Shown here one piece after another: positions 24,514-35,700 of a stretch of DNA of 64,000 nt. Where the stretch lies: the NCBI GenBank assembly GCA_028289345.1, contig JANQQL010000025.1, positions 124,001 to 188,000 on the forward strand, given 5' to 3'. This DNA comes from Planctomycetota bacterium. Its GTDB lineage: Bacteria > Planctomycetota > B15-G4 > SIAN01. The position numbers and the translations under genes are program-made. The notes beneath the pieces are model-generated. The model did not search any database, was not told where the DNA came from, and saw only the letters and a program-made list of their open reading frames with translations. The stretch's first letter is position 1; each line of letters starts with the position of its first letter.

Positions 24514-25914
24514 TTAAGTTTCGAGTTCCACGAACTTCTGGCGATCTCCGGCTCGACGCACTCGCTCCTCGTTGACTTCGTCGTAGTTCTGGGAAAGCAG
24601 GAAGAACATGTCGGCGATGAGGTTGTCCGGGCTCGCGTTGCCGAACAACACTTCTTCTCCCCAGTGTTTGACGCGTTTGGACGGCACGGTCCATAGCTTG
24701 AGAACTCGCCACAAGAAGCGCGCCTTGTAACGCCATCCGGCCCAGTCAATATGGGTCCAGATGTACTTGGCATCCTCGAAGTTCGCCGGGTTCATCCCCG
24801 ATAGGTAGAACAGATAGGTCAGGGTCGAGCCCACCCGGTAGTAGCGGTCGAGAGTCTTTTCGTATTCGCGGAGCGAGGACAGATCCTCGCGTTCGCTCTT
24901 GAGAACGCCGTCTAGCAGGTCGGCGAGTTTGAAGGCGCTGTTGAAGGTGATTTGGATCCCCGTCGAGAACAGCGGATCGATGAACCCAGCACAGTCACCC
25001 ACCAGCACCCAACCGGGACCGAAGTACTGACGGGACCGGTACGAGTAGTCGTTCACTCCTCGAAACTTCCCGACCTGTTCGAGGGTGGGCTCTTCCAAGA
25101 ACTCGCGAAGCGCGGGGATCCCTTCCGCCGATTCGAAGAACATCTCGGAGAGATTCTTGTTCTTGCGCTCCTTGACGCTGTCGCGGCTGAGCACGATGCC
25201 GAGAGAGACGAGATCCTGTTCGACCGGGATGAACCAAGCCCAGTCCTTGCCATTCTCGTGGATGCACAGTTTGAAGTTCAGCTCGTCGTCGTTTTCGTTC
25301 TCAAAGCCGAGATCGCCCTTCATGTGACAGAAGACCGCAATCTTGTCTTGCAGCAGGACGTCGTTGTAGCAGTTGCCGCCCATCTGGCGGTTGAGGATGG
25401 CCGCCTGCCCCGAAGCGTCGATGATCCACCGACCGAGTGCGGTTCGGACCGGACTGTTCGATTCACGGCTTTCTCGAAACTCGACACCGATCGCTCGGTC
25501 CCTGTCGAACAAGACCTGAAGAACCTTCTGCCCTTCGAGGACTTCTGCCCCGTTTCGTCGAGCGTTCTTCAGAAGGATCTCGTCCAACCGTTGACGAGTC
25601 ATCTGGAAGGTCCATGGGCGCTTGCCGGGATCTTCCGACTCTTCGATGGGGAAGTACGACTTTCGCGGGCCCGAGGGTAGTGCGAACTCGATCCCGCGCT
25701 TCTTGATGAAGGGCAGACTCTTCAACTCTTCCATGACGCCGAGCCGGCGGAAGTGCTCCATCCCGTAGACGCTGATCGATTCCCCGATGTGAAAGCGAGG
25801 AAAGCGAGATCGCTCCAGAATCAGCACTCGGTGTCCCGCTCGCGCGAGCATGGTTCCGACAGTGGACCCTCCTGGTCCACCACCGATCACAATGACATCG
25901 TAGGACTCACTCAT
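24514..25914 (-). CDS. Flavin-dependent halogenase-like oxidoreductase
   Basis: This 466-residue FAD enzyme begins VIVIGGGPGGSTVGTMLARAGHRVLILER. It carries HIGES followed by FIKKRGIEF, which fits the placement of the halogenase catalytic lysine. WAWFIP at about 235-240 matches the WxWxIP motif typical of flavin-dependent halogenases, and GDCAGFIDPLFSTGIQ is the second FAD region. In the CmlS/PltA-like branch, substrates are often phenols or pyrroles on a carrier protein, so a tethered aromatic residue or an aliphatic carbon of the lipopeptide could be chlorinated or brominated. A plain flavin oxidoreductase is the alternative. No separate flavin reductase is encoded nearby. ATG overlaps the PKS stop (ATGA), showing operon membership. 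Confidence 0.75.
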   Translation of the reverse strand: MSESYDVIVIGGGPGGSTVGTMLARAGHRVLILERSRFPRFHIGESISVYGMEHFRRLGVMEELKSLPFIKKRGIEFALPSGPRKSYFPIEESEDPGKRPWTFQMTRQRLDEILLKNARRNGAEVLEGQKVLQVLFDRDRAIGVEFRESRESNSPVRTALGRWIIDASGQAAILNRQMGGNCYNDVLLQDKIAVFCHMKGDLGFENENDDELNFKLCIHENGKDWAWFIPVEQDLVSLGIVLSRDSVKERKNKNLSEMFFESAEGIPALREFLEEPTLEQVGKFRGVNDYSYRSRQYFGPGWVLVGDCAGFIDPLFSTGIQITFNSAFKLADLLDGVLKSEREDLSSLREYEKTLDRYYRVGSTLTYLFYLSGMNPANFEDAKYIWTHIDWAGWRYKARFLWRVLKLWTVPSKRVKHWGEEVLFGNASPDNLIADMFFLLSQNYDEVNEERVRRAGDRQKFVELET

Positions 25915-28900
25915 GATTCTCCTCCGGAAAGACTTGGGCCGGATTCTTCGCCATGGCCAGCGCTCCCAGGGGAAAGACGCGAACGCAGGACACTGACGAG
26001 CGAGGGAAGGTGTTCGGGGGACAGCATGGTGAAATGGTTTCCCGCCACGCGATGGATCGCAGGGGGACTTTGGGTCAACCCGCGGAACGACGGTGCCGCG
26101 GAGTCTTCGGTGTTTCGGAAGGGGATCTCCGGCGTTCGCTCCCGCGCAAGGAAACAGTGGACCGACGCAGGGATCGGCCGGGCGCGGTACTGGCTCAGCG
26201 CTCGAAGGTTGGCGAGGAAGACTCGGTACAAGCATTCCACGGTCGAGAGCGAAAGGCCCTCGGGGATGAGCTTCCGATTCCAGGCATCCTGCAAAGTGGA
26301 AACGGAACGAAGGTGCTTCCTCGAATCCGCGACGGGTGCCTGGGTCCCCAACAGGTCGGTCAAAAACCACGGGAGGGCGTGAGACTCGAGTTCTGCGAGG
26401 TCCGGGTTCTGGGCCGTGGGGGGCGCAGAGTCGAAGAGGTACAGCGAGGGAGAGGGAAGCCGAAGCTCCGCCATTTGACGAGCCACTTCCCAAGCGACGA
26501 CTCCCCCGAAGGACCATCCCCCGAGCAGCTGCGGGCCGTTCCCATGGGATTGGCGAATCTCGTTCAAGGCATCCGCGGCAATTTCTTCGATGGTGGTGCC
26601 GGGCTGCTGTTGAGGATTCAAGCCACGTGACGCGATCGCGATCAGAGGCTGGTTCACACCGAGAGCTCGCGCCAGCGACGCGTAACAAAGCACCTGACCC
26701 CCGATCGGATGAATCAGGAACAAGGGCTCTCGCGAACCCCCGGTGTTCCAGCGAGAGACCGGCTCATGGCTGGTGGATGGGTCCGCCTCGACTCTCGCCA
26801 ACAGTGTGGCAGCCGTGCTGCATTGGAGGAACTCGTTCAGAGAGACTTCGGTCCCGAAGCGAGCCTCGACCAGAGAGAGAAGCTGGAGGGCGAGCAGAGA
26901 GTTTCCACCGGCATCGAAGAAACCGAGATCCGCGTCCGGTTTCACTCCCAGAACTTCATGGAAGGTGTCGACAACCGCCTGCAAAGTCGGAGGTTGCTTC
27001 TTGGGAGGGGTGCGCGACGGCTGCGCGGCCGAGTCGGCGTCGGCCACGGCTCCTCCCGGCCAGATGCGTCGACGTTGCAGAGGGGATGGGGGAAGGGGAA
27101 TCCGCCGGCCTTTCGCGGAGGAGGACAGCTGTGCCAGGTCCATCGCTGCGCCCCGGCACCAGAGATCTCCCAGGACGTGGAGAACGCCACGAGTTGTGGA
27201 AGATTCCTTCGTGGACATTGGTGCAACGACATCGGCTTGCGGCGACTGCTGCTTCACGATTTGGGTCAGTGTGTCTCCGGGCCCCAATTCCAGACTCACC
27301 CGAGAGGCCTCTTCGGTGAGTGCGGCCACGTTGTCGGAGAAGCGAACCGGCTGGCGGACATGTCGAACCCAGGTCCGGGCATCGATGGCCTCCTCGTCGC
27401 TCATCCAAGTGCCGGTTTCGTTGGAAAGCAAAGGAATGCGAGGGCTCTTCAGGTGGAAGGCCTGGACAACGTTTTCCATGGCATTCAGGATGGGTTCCAT
27501 GGCCGCGGTGTGAAACGCGTGGGAGACCGCCAGGTGAATCACGCGGATGCCCTCGTCGCGGAGTTGCTCCGAGAACGCCTGCATCGATCCTTCGGGTCCG
27601 CCCACCGCGCACAAAGAGGGAGCGTTGATGACCGCGATTCCCAGATCGTCCGGGAGACGACGCTTCAGTTCCTGAGGCGGCAACGGGACCGCGACCATGG
27701 TGCCGGACGGAGCCTCTTGCATCACCCGCCCGCGCTCCACGATCCAGGTCAAGGCCTCTTCGAAGTTGACCACTTCGGCAATCGCGGCGGCGGTGATCTG
27801 GCCCACGCTGTGTCCGAGCAAAGCCGTGGGCGTGACTCCTTGGGACATCCAGAACTGGGCCATTGCGAACTGCAGCACAAACAACGCTGGCTGAGCCGCC
27901 GCTGTGTTTCGGAGGACATCGATGGCGGAATCCGTGTCCGGCGCCGAAGGAAACAGCAGACCCTCGAGGTCAATTCCAGAGCGATCTCGCACCCCTTCGA
28001 TCCCACGAGTGAGCCAGTGGTCAAACTCGGAAGAGCCGCGCAGCTCTTGACCCCATGCGGGTCGCTGGGCTCCTTGTCCGGGAAACAAGAACGCGACCGG
28101 GCGATCGATGGACGCAAGAGCTGCGGGTGATCGGATGGGCAGGCTCGCCCACTCTTCCGCGGCTTCCTGCATGGTGGAGGCCACCACGGCCCGACGAACC
28201 AGTCGCGGCTCCCGTCCCCGCTGCAACGTCAGCGCCACGTCTTCCAGGGAAGCATGAGGCGCTTGCAGCACCGCGGCGGCCAGCTCTTGGCTCGCGGTCT
28301 CCAGTTGTTCCGTCGATCGCGCGGACAGCAAGAGAAGCTGCTCGCTGGGGGATGCCTCGTCGAAGTGTTGTCGAGGCGCTTCTTCCAGCACGACGTGAGC
28401 GTTGGTCCCGCCGATCCCGAACGAGCTGATTCCGGCGCGGCGTGGACCCGAGTCCGATGACCATGGCATCGCCTTCGTCGGAACGAAGAACGGACTGTCC
28501 TGCAATTGGAGCCGCGGATTGGGCGATTCGAAGTGAAGCGAGGGAGGAATGACCTGGTGGTGCAAGCTGAGCACGGCCTTGATGAGCCCAGTCGCGCCCG
28601 CCGCGGCGTCGAGGTGTCCGAAGTTGCTCTTGATGGTTCCCAGTGCGCAGAAGCCCGTGCGAGGAGTTTGTTCTCGGAACACCCGAGTCAAGGCTTCCAC
28701 TTCAATGGGGTCACCGAGAGGAGTGCCGGTTCCATGGGCTTCCAGCATTCCCAAAGATTCGGGTTCCACCTCTGCCACGGCCAGGGCTTCGGCGATGACT
28801 TCGGCCTGTCCCTCGACGCTGGGGGCAGTGAATCCGACTTTGGCCGGCCCATCGTTATTGATCGCCGTTCCCTTAATGACCGCCAGGATCGAGTCCCGGT

Positions 28901-29726
28901 CGGCAAGCGCGTCTTCCATTCTTTTGAACAAGAGAACTGCGGCGCCGTTGCCGTTGACCGTCCCTTGGGCTCGGGCATCGAACGCTCGGCAGTGCCCGTC
29001 GGGAGACGCGACTCCTCCGTCTTGGTAGCGATACCCAGAGACCTGGGGAAGGCGAATCGAGACCCCTCCGGCCAGGGCGAGGTCGCATTCCCGTTGCAGG
29101 AGGGATTGGCAGGCAAAGTGAACCGCGACCAGCGAGGTCGAGCAAGCGGTGTGAACCGAAACGCTGGGGCCCGTCAAACCCAGCGCGTAGGACACCTTGG
29201 TGGTAAGGAAATCCGGATCGTTTCCGATCTCCAGCGGAACCGCCCCGAGAGACGCCAGGAATTCAGGACGCCCGGCAAGTTCCTGCCAGTAGTAGGTTCC
29301 CCGACTCGCGCCGCCGTACACCCCCACTCGCGGCCGGTGCTGTCGAGAACCGTAGCCGGCTCGATCCAAACACTCGTGGCAGCATTCCATGAAGAAACGG
29401 TGCTGAGGATCGATGGCCTCGGCTTCCCTTGGCGAGTAACCGAAGAACTCGGGATCGAACTGGTCGATGTCCTCGAGAACTCCGCGTGCCGCCACGTACC
29501 GTGGGTCGCGACGCTCCGCTTCGGGAACTCCCGCTCGCTTCAGTTCTTGGTCACGGAAGAACCGGACCGACTCGACTCCGTCGCGGAGGTTGATCCAGAG
29601 ATCTTCGAGGGTGCGAGCTCCCGGAAAGCGTCCGGCCATGGACAGGATGGCGATCTCGGTCCCCGTCAGCTCTGGCGAGGTGGCGTCTTGAGAAGCGCGT
29701 GCCGACACGGGTTCGTGATGGGTCAT
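25911..29726 (-). CDS. Type I PKS module KS-AT-ACP-TE, chain-terminating
   Basis: This 1271-residue terminal module has a ketosynthase at about 20-450 with C195 in TACSTS, H331 in HGTGTPLGDP and H371 in NFGHLD. The acyltransferase (about 540-830) has S640 in GHSVGQ (GHSxGE is usual) and HAFH at 736-739, which points to malonyl-CoA. The carrier domain has S943 in AGGNSLLALQLL. The thioesterase (about 1000-1260) has S1072 in GGWSFGG and a late His in GNHF. No ketoreductase, dehydratase, enoylreductase or methyltransferase is present, so one unreduced ketide is predicted after the peptide. It is the only thioesterase in the locus and should release or cyclise the product. The start has AAGGGGG upstream and overlaps the NRPS stop by 4 bp. 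Confidence 0.95.
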   Translation of the reverse strand: MTHHEPVSARASQDATSPELTGTEIAILSMAGRFPGARTLEDLWINLRDGVESVRFFRDQELKRAGVPEAERRDPRYVAARGVLEDIDQFDPEFFGYSPREAEAIDPQHRFFMECCHECLDRAGYGSRQHRPRVGVYGGASRGTYYWQELAGRPEFLASLGAVPLEIGNDPDFLTTKVSYALGLTGPSVSVHTACSTSLVAVHFACQSLLQRECDLALAGGVSIRLPQVSGYRYQDGGVASPDGHCRAFDARAQGTVNGNGAAVLLFKRMEDALADRDSILAVIKGTAINNDGPAKVGFTAPSVEGQAEVIAEALAVAEVEPESLGMLEAHGTGTPLGDPIEVEALTRVFREQTPRTGFCALGTIKSNFGHLDAAAGATGLIKAVLSLHHQVIPPSLHFESPNPRLQLQDSPFFVPTKAMPWSSDSGPRRAGISSFGIGGTNAHVVLEEAPRQHFDEASPSEQLLLLSARSTEQLETASQELAAAVLQAPHASLEDVALTLQRGREPRLVRRAVVASTMQEAAEEWASLPIRSPAALASIDRPVAFLFPGQGAQRPAWGQELRGSSEFDHWLTRGIEGVRDRSGIDLEGLLFPSAPDTDSAIDVLRNTAAAQPALFVLQFAMAQFWMSQGVTPTALLGHSVGQITAAAIAEVVNFEEALTWIVERGRVMQEAPSGTMVAVPLPPQELKRRLPDDLGIAVINAPSLCAVGGPEGSMQAFSEQLRDEGIRVIHLAVSHAFHTAAMEPILNAMENVVQAFHLKSPRIPLLSNETGTWMSDEEAIDARTWVRHVRQPVRFSDNVAALTEEASRVSLELGPGDTLTQIVKQQSPQADVVAPMSTKESSTTRGVLHVLGDLWCRGAAMDLAQLSSSAKGRRIPLPPSPLQRRRIWPGGAVADADSAAQPSRTPPKKQPPTLQAVVDTFHEVLGVKPDADLGFFDAGGNSLLALQLLSLVEARFGTEVSLNEFLQCSTAATLLARVEADPSTSHEPVSRWNTGGSREPLFLIHPIGGQVLCYASLARALGVNQPLIAIASRGLNPQQQPGTTIEEIAADALNEIRQSHGNGPQLLGGWSFGGVVAWEVARQMAELRLPSPSLYLFDSAPPTAQNPDLAELESHALPWFLTDLLGTQAPVADSRKHLRSVSTLQDAWNRKLIPEGLSLSTVECLYRVFLANLRALSQYRARPIPASVHCFLARERTPEIPFRNTEDSAAPSFRGLTQSPPAIHRVAGNHFTMLSPEHLPSLVSVLRSRLSPGSAGHGEESGPSLSGGES

Positions 29727-32700
29727 CGCCGCCCCCTTCGGGAGCTTCGCTGGGCGGCGCGGCGCGCTTCTCCTCGGCTTCGTCCGGTGGTTGCCCCCGC
29801 CGCGGCCGCATCGCTCTTTTCCTGCCAGGTCTCTGCGAGCGCCGCAATCGTCGGCTTGGCGAACAGTTCGAGGATCGAGAACTCTCGAGCCAGTTCTTGT
29901 TGCAGTCGGTCGTGCACTCGGACCAACAGCAGGGAGTGCCCTCCGATTTCGAAGAAGTTGTCGAACACGCTCACCGTGTCGAGCCCAAGTTCGCTCTTCC
30001 AAACTGCAGCGATTCGTTCCTCCACTTTCGAGCGAGGAGCAATGATCTCGCGCTGCGGCGCCTGGTTACTCGGCTCGGGCAATGCGCGGTGGTCGATCTT
30101 GCCGTTCGCGGTGACGGGCAAGCGATCCAATAGAACGACGGCGTCGGGGACCATGACGGCGGGGAGCTTCTCTGCGAGAAAGCGTTGCAGCTCAGGCGCG
30201 TCGAGGCCGGAGGAACGGGACACCGCATAGGCCGCAAGGCGCGCGCCGCTGGCGTACTTGTGCAGGACCACCGCGGCCGCTTCGACTTCCGGATGTCCGA
30301 GGATCGCTTGTTCGATCTCGGCCGGCTCGATGCGAACTCCGCGGACTTTGATCTGAGCGTCCTTGCGTCCCAGGAACTCGAGGCGTCCATCGTTGCGAAC
30401 CCGGCCCAGATCCCCGGTTCGATACAGACGTTCTCCGTTCCGCGAGAACGGATGGGGAACGAAGCGCTCCGCGGATTCTCTGGGTTTTCCTGCGTAGCCC
30501 CGAGCAAGTCCCTCGCCAGCGATGCAAATCTCGCCCACGGCACCTCGTGGCACTTGACGCAGTTGGCCATCCAGAAGAAGAACTTCTTTGCCTTGGATCG
30601 GTTCTCCAATGGGTGGGGGAGTCACGTCCTCGGCGGGAATGACGGTCACCGTGGTGACCACGGTGTCTTCGGTGGGTCCGTAATGATTGACCAACGAGAA
30701 AGGCAGGTCTTCCGGAGGTGGACCATGCAGCCGATCGCCGCCGGTCAGCAGCACTCGCAGTTTGCTTTCTTTCGGCCAGGGGCCGGGAAGAACCAGTTCC
30801 GCCAGAGGGGTCGGGAGGAAGCACACCGAAATGGCTTGTTCGGTCAGCCAACTGCGGAGTTGCTGCGGGTCGGTGCGAGACTCTTGGTCTGGGATGGACA
30901 AGCAAGCGCCACTCGCCAACGCTGGCCAGATTTCCCAGACCAGGGCATCGAAGCCCACTCCCGCAAACAGCGACGTACGGTCTCCAGGTTTCAGGTCATA
31001 GGCTCGGCAGTGCCAGTCCACCAGGTTGTGCAGCGAGCTGTGGGTGATCTCGACGCCCTTGGGCACTCCCGTGGATCCAGAGGTGAAGATCACGTAGGCC
31101 AGATTCGCCGGAGTGGTGGGGCAACGAAGCTCGGAGGGTTGGTGGATCTCCTCCGAGTCGCGGAGGGAAGGCAATCGGCGAACGACAACGCCGCTCGGGA
31201 AGTCGTGATTCGAATCCTCTTCCCATCCGGAGAGGAGGACCTGGGCTCCCGATTGTCTCAAGACTTTTTGGCGATGGGCGCTTGGGTGAGCGGGGTCCAG
31301 GGGCACGTAGGCAGCCCCAGCCTTCCAGATGCCGAGCAACGCCACCACCAGCTCCGCCGAGCGCTCCGCACACACAGCCACTCGGTCTTCCAAACCGATC
31401 CCGAGGGCTCGAAGCTGTTCGGCGACGGAGGATGAGGTGCGATCCAGTTGCCCGTAACTCAGAGTCGCTTCCGGGGCCTGGATCGCCGGAGCGTGAGGGC
31501 AGTCTCTTGCCCACCGGCCGATCGAATCGACGATGACGCAAGGGGTTCCTTGGGGAGGGGAGCCGACCAGTCCCCTGAACGAATCGACATCCGCGGCTTC
31601 CTCGAGTGGGATCTCGAACACGCAGTCATCGGGGTTTCGCAACGCGAGGCGCAAGAACGTCCCCAAGTAGTTCAGCATTCGCTCGACGGTTTGGCCGTCG
31701 AACAGATCGGTGTTGAACTCCAGAGTTCCGTGCAACTTTCCTTCCTGGTGAACGAATGACAGGCTCAGGTCGAACTTGGCCACCGGGCTTTCCAGTTCGA
31801 GCGGAGTCAGGGAAAGCTCGCTCAAGCGGACGTCCGGCATTGGGGCGTTCTGCAGAGCGAACAGGACCTGGAACAGGGGAGAGCGACTCAGGTCTCGCGC
31901 GGGACGGACGGTCTCCACGACCTGTTCGAACGGGACCTGTTGGTGAGAAAGGGCTTCGAGGGTGGTCTCCTTCACGCGCTGCAGCAGTTCGCGGAAGGAC
32001 GGACTCTCCTCGGTTCGGAGGCGAAGCACCAGAGTGTTGACGAAGAACCCGATCAGCCCCTCCGACCACGGGGTGGTTCGTCCCGCGACGGGTGTTCCGA
32101 TCGCGAAGTCTTGTTGTCCCGAGAGTCGACTCAGCAGTCCGCCCCATCCCGCCAGCAAGCCCATGAACAAGGTTGCCTGCTCTTCTTGAACAAGGGACTC
32201 GAGAGCGGTTGTTGCGGCCGCATCGAGCGTCAGGGTTCGGGAATCTCCGGGAAACGTCTGAACGGGCGGGCGCGGGCGGTCCAGTGGCAGGCTCAGTTCC
32301 GAGGGAAGATGACGGAGCTGTTCCTTCCAGTACTCGAGTTCCTTGGCTTGCCTGGTTTGACTCCCGCGGTTTTGCTGCCACTTGGCGTGGTCTGCGTAGG
32401 TCTTGGAAAGCGGGGTCAGAGGGGACTCGCGCCCCTCGCGGTAGGCTCCGTACAGCTCTCGAAGTTCCCGGAACAGAATCCCAAGAGACCAACCGTCGCA
32501 CACAATGTGGTGAATCGAGATCACCAAGACGTGGTCTTGCGCTGAGAGCCGGAAAAGGCGGGCCCGAACGAGGGGACCGACTTCAATGTCGAAGGGGCGA
32601 GTCGCTTCATTCTGAAGGGCTCGGCGGAACTCTGGGTCGTCGACCGGACGCCCGTCCAAAGCCTGTTCCTCGATCACGACTTTCGTCGGAGTTGCAACGA

Positions 32701-35700
32701 CGTGGAGCGGTTGGCCTTGATTGGCCGGAAACGCGGTGCGCAACGACTCGTGGCGCTTCATGATTTCGGTGAGACTTCGCTCCAGGGCGGGCCGGTCCAG
32801 GGCTCCTTCGAGACGGATGGCGAGAGGCATGTTGTACAGAGGCCCCGGAGCCAGTCGATCCAGGAACCACAGACGACGTTGGCCGAACGACACCGGAACG
32901 ACTGCTGGATCCACCCCCACGGACTCTTGATCATCGAGTGGTTGGTCCGAAAGCTGCTGATCGAGGAACTCCGCGAGGACGCCAATCGTTTCCGCCTGAA
33001 ACAGCTCTTTCAGAGGCAGGTCGACGCGCCACTGTTCGCGGATTCTCGAGACGACTTGGGTGGCGAGCAAGGAATGGCCACCGATCTCGAAGAAGTTGTC
33101 TTCGAGGTCTACGGATTCGCAGGCGAGAACCTCTCCCAGAACTTGGCAAAGCGCTCGAGCCCCGGGAGTCGCCGGTTGTTTGGCTCGGGTCCTCCCGAGA
33201 AGTGCGCCCGACGATGGATTCAGCGAACGCCGGTCGACCTTTCCGCTCGAGGTCAGCGGGAAGGAGTCAAGAACGCGGAACGAACTCGGAATCATGTAGT
33301 CGGGAAGTGTCTCGCGCAGGAAATGGCGTAGTTCGCTGGCGGCGAGTGACGGTTGCTTCAAGACGAGATAGGCAAGGAGTTGGCGAACTCCCCGCTCATT
33401 CTCGACCGGGACAACGGTGGCCTGACGAATGGCGGGGTGACGAGTCAACGCGGACTCGACCTCGCTGGGCTCGATCCGATAGCCGCGAATCTTGACCTGG
33501 CCGTCGGCACGCCCCAGGAACGTGAGACTTTCGTCCGCTTCGCGGCGCACCCGGTCGCCGGTCCGATACATCCGTTCTCCTGGCCGCGAGGCGAATGGAT
33601 CGGGCAGGAACCGCGAGGCTGTTTCGCGAGATCGATGAATGTAGCCGCGCGCGACGCCGCTTCCCGCGACGTACAGTTGTCCTGCGACCCCTATCGGACA
33701 CAGCTGGAGGAAGGAGTCCAACACGTACAACCGCACACCTCGAGTCGCGTTGCCGATCGAAGGCAGGGCCGACCAAGTTCCCGAATCCGAGGGCAGCAAG
33801 CCGGCCGTGGTGAGATGGGACTCGGAAGGACCGTATTGATTCTCGAGTCGGCACTCGTCGAGTCGACGGAACATCGCAGCGAGTTCAGGAGTCGCTTTTA
33901 GCTGTTCTCCAGCGACCGTGATCGTCCGCAGACGACAGCAACTCAGGTCGGCCGGCACGTGATTCGCCAATTGGTGCAATGCCACGCACGGCAGGAACAT
34001 GCGTTCGATCGAGTGATCCAGAATCGTCTGCCAAAGCCGATCCGGATCGACCCGGGATGGTTCCTCCACGAGCACCAGCTTGCCTCCCGTCGACCAGGTG
34101 GAGAGCAGCTCTTGGTAGTACACGTCGAAGCTGGAGGGCGCGAACTGCAGCACGGTGGCAGGCTTTGAGAAGCCGGGGCGGGCGATTTGCCCCAAAACCA
34201 TGTTGGCCAAGGCTCCATGATCCATCGCCACGCCTTTTGGTTCGCCGGTGGATCCCGAAGTGAAGACGACGTAGGCCAGCTGCCGAGGGTGCACGGCTCG
34301 CGCTGACGAGTTGGATTTCCCGCGGTCGATTCCGGCGCGCTGTGGCGCGAGCAGACACGTCACGGGAAGGTCGCGGAACGGCTCCTGAGATTCGCGTGTG
34401 GTCACGGCCAAGGAACAGTTGGCCAAGGTCACCATGCGTTGGATTCGGCCCGGCGGATAGGACGGATCGATGGGCACCACGGCGCCTCCCGCCTTCCAAA
34501 CTCCCAGGGTGGCGGCCATCAGATCCAGGGATCGAGGCAAGCAGATGGCAACACAGGCGTCCGCTTTGACTCCCCGCGACACCAGGTCTTTCGCCCAGAC
34601 GTCCGCAAGCTCGTGGAGTTTCCGGTAGGTCAAGGATTGAGTCCCGAGCTCCACCGCGATGGCGTCCGGGGAAGTGAAGCGGGCACGTTCGAGGAGTTCA
34701 GGCAGGAAAGATCCCGGAGGGGAGCGATCCGCGGCACTCCAAGCATCGACCAAGGACGGCTGCAGCTCCGCTTGCACCAAAGGGATTTGCTTGACCGGGC
34801 TTTGCGGGTTCTGACAGACCGCGTCGAGCAGTCGCTCGAAACACTCCATGATTCGACGAATAGTGGAGCGTCGAAACAGATCCGTGCTGTACTCGACGAT
34901 TCCCACCAGCCCCGCATCCGTTTCATCGAAGATGACGGCGAGATCGAAGCGCGAAGTGCCGGTGTCCACCGGGACTTGTTCCGCCGAGATCCCTTCCAAC
35001 TCGAAATGGGCGCCGGTCCGGTTCTGCAGAACCAGCATTGCCTGGAAAAGTGGGGAGCGGCTCAGGTCCCGTTTGGGTTCCAGTTCTTCGACGAGTTCTT
35101 CGAACGGGAAGTCCTGGTGCTCGAATCCGTCAAGCACGGTTCGGCGGACTTCTCGCAAATGGTCCTCGAAGGACGGATTTCTCGAGATGTCGGCGGGAAG
35201 GACGAGGGTGTTGAGAAAGAAACCGATCATGGACTCGGTCGAACCATCCGTCCGACTAGAAACCGGAGATCCGACCAGCACCTGATCATGACCAGCGAAA
35301 CGGGCCAGCAACACGTCGAAGCCGGCGAGCAAGGTCATGAACAGGCTGGCACGATGACGCCGCCCCAACTCTCTCAGTGAGTTCGTGAGCCGCTCCGACC
35401 ATTCGAGGGGCTCGGTCGCCCCACGGGTGGTGAGAATTCGAGGACGAGGAAAGTCGGTCGGCAAGTCGAGCGCTCGCGGGAAGCCTCGCAGTTTGGTTTT
35501 CCAGAAGTCGAGGTGTGACGCTCTTCGTTCTTCTGTCAGCCATTCCGCTTGCCACAGCGAGTAGTCGGCGAACTGAACGGGGAGCGAGGAAAGCGGTGAT
35601 GGCTCGGCCCGGACGCGACTTCGATAGGCGCGGGCCAACTCTTCGACCAGAACGCCCATGGACCAGGCATCTGCGACGATGTGGTGCAGGACCAAGGAGA

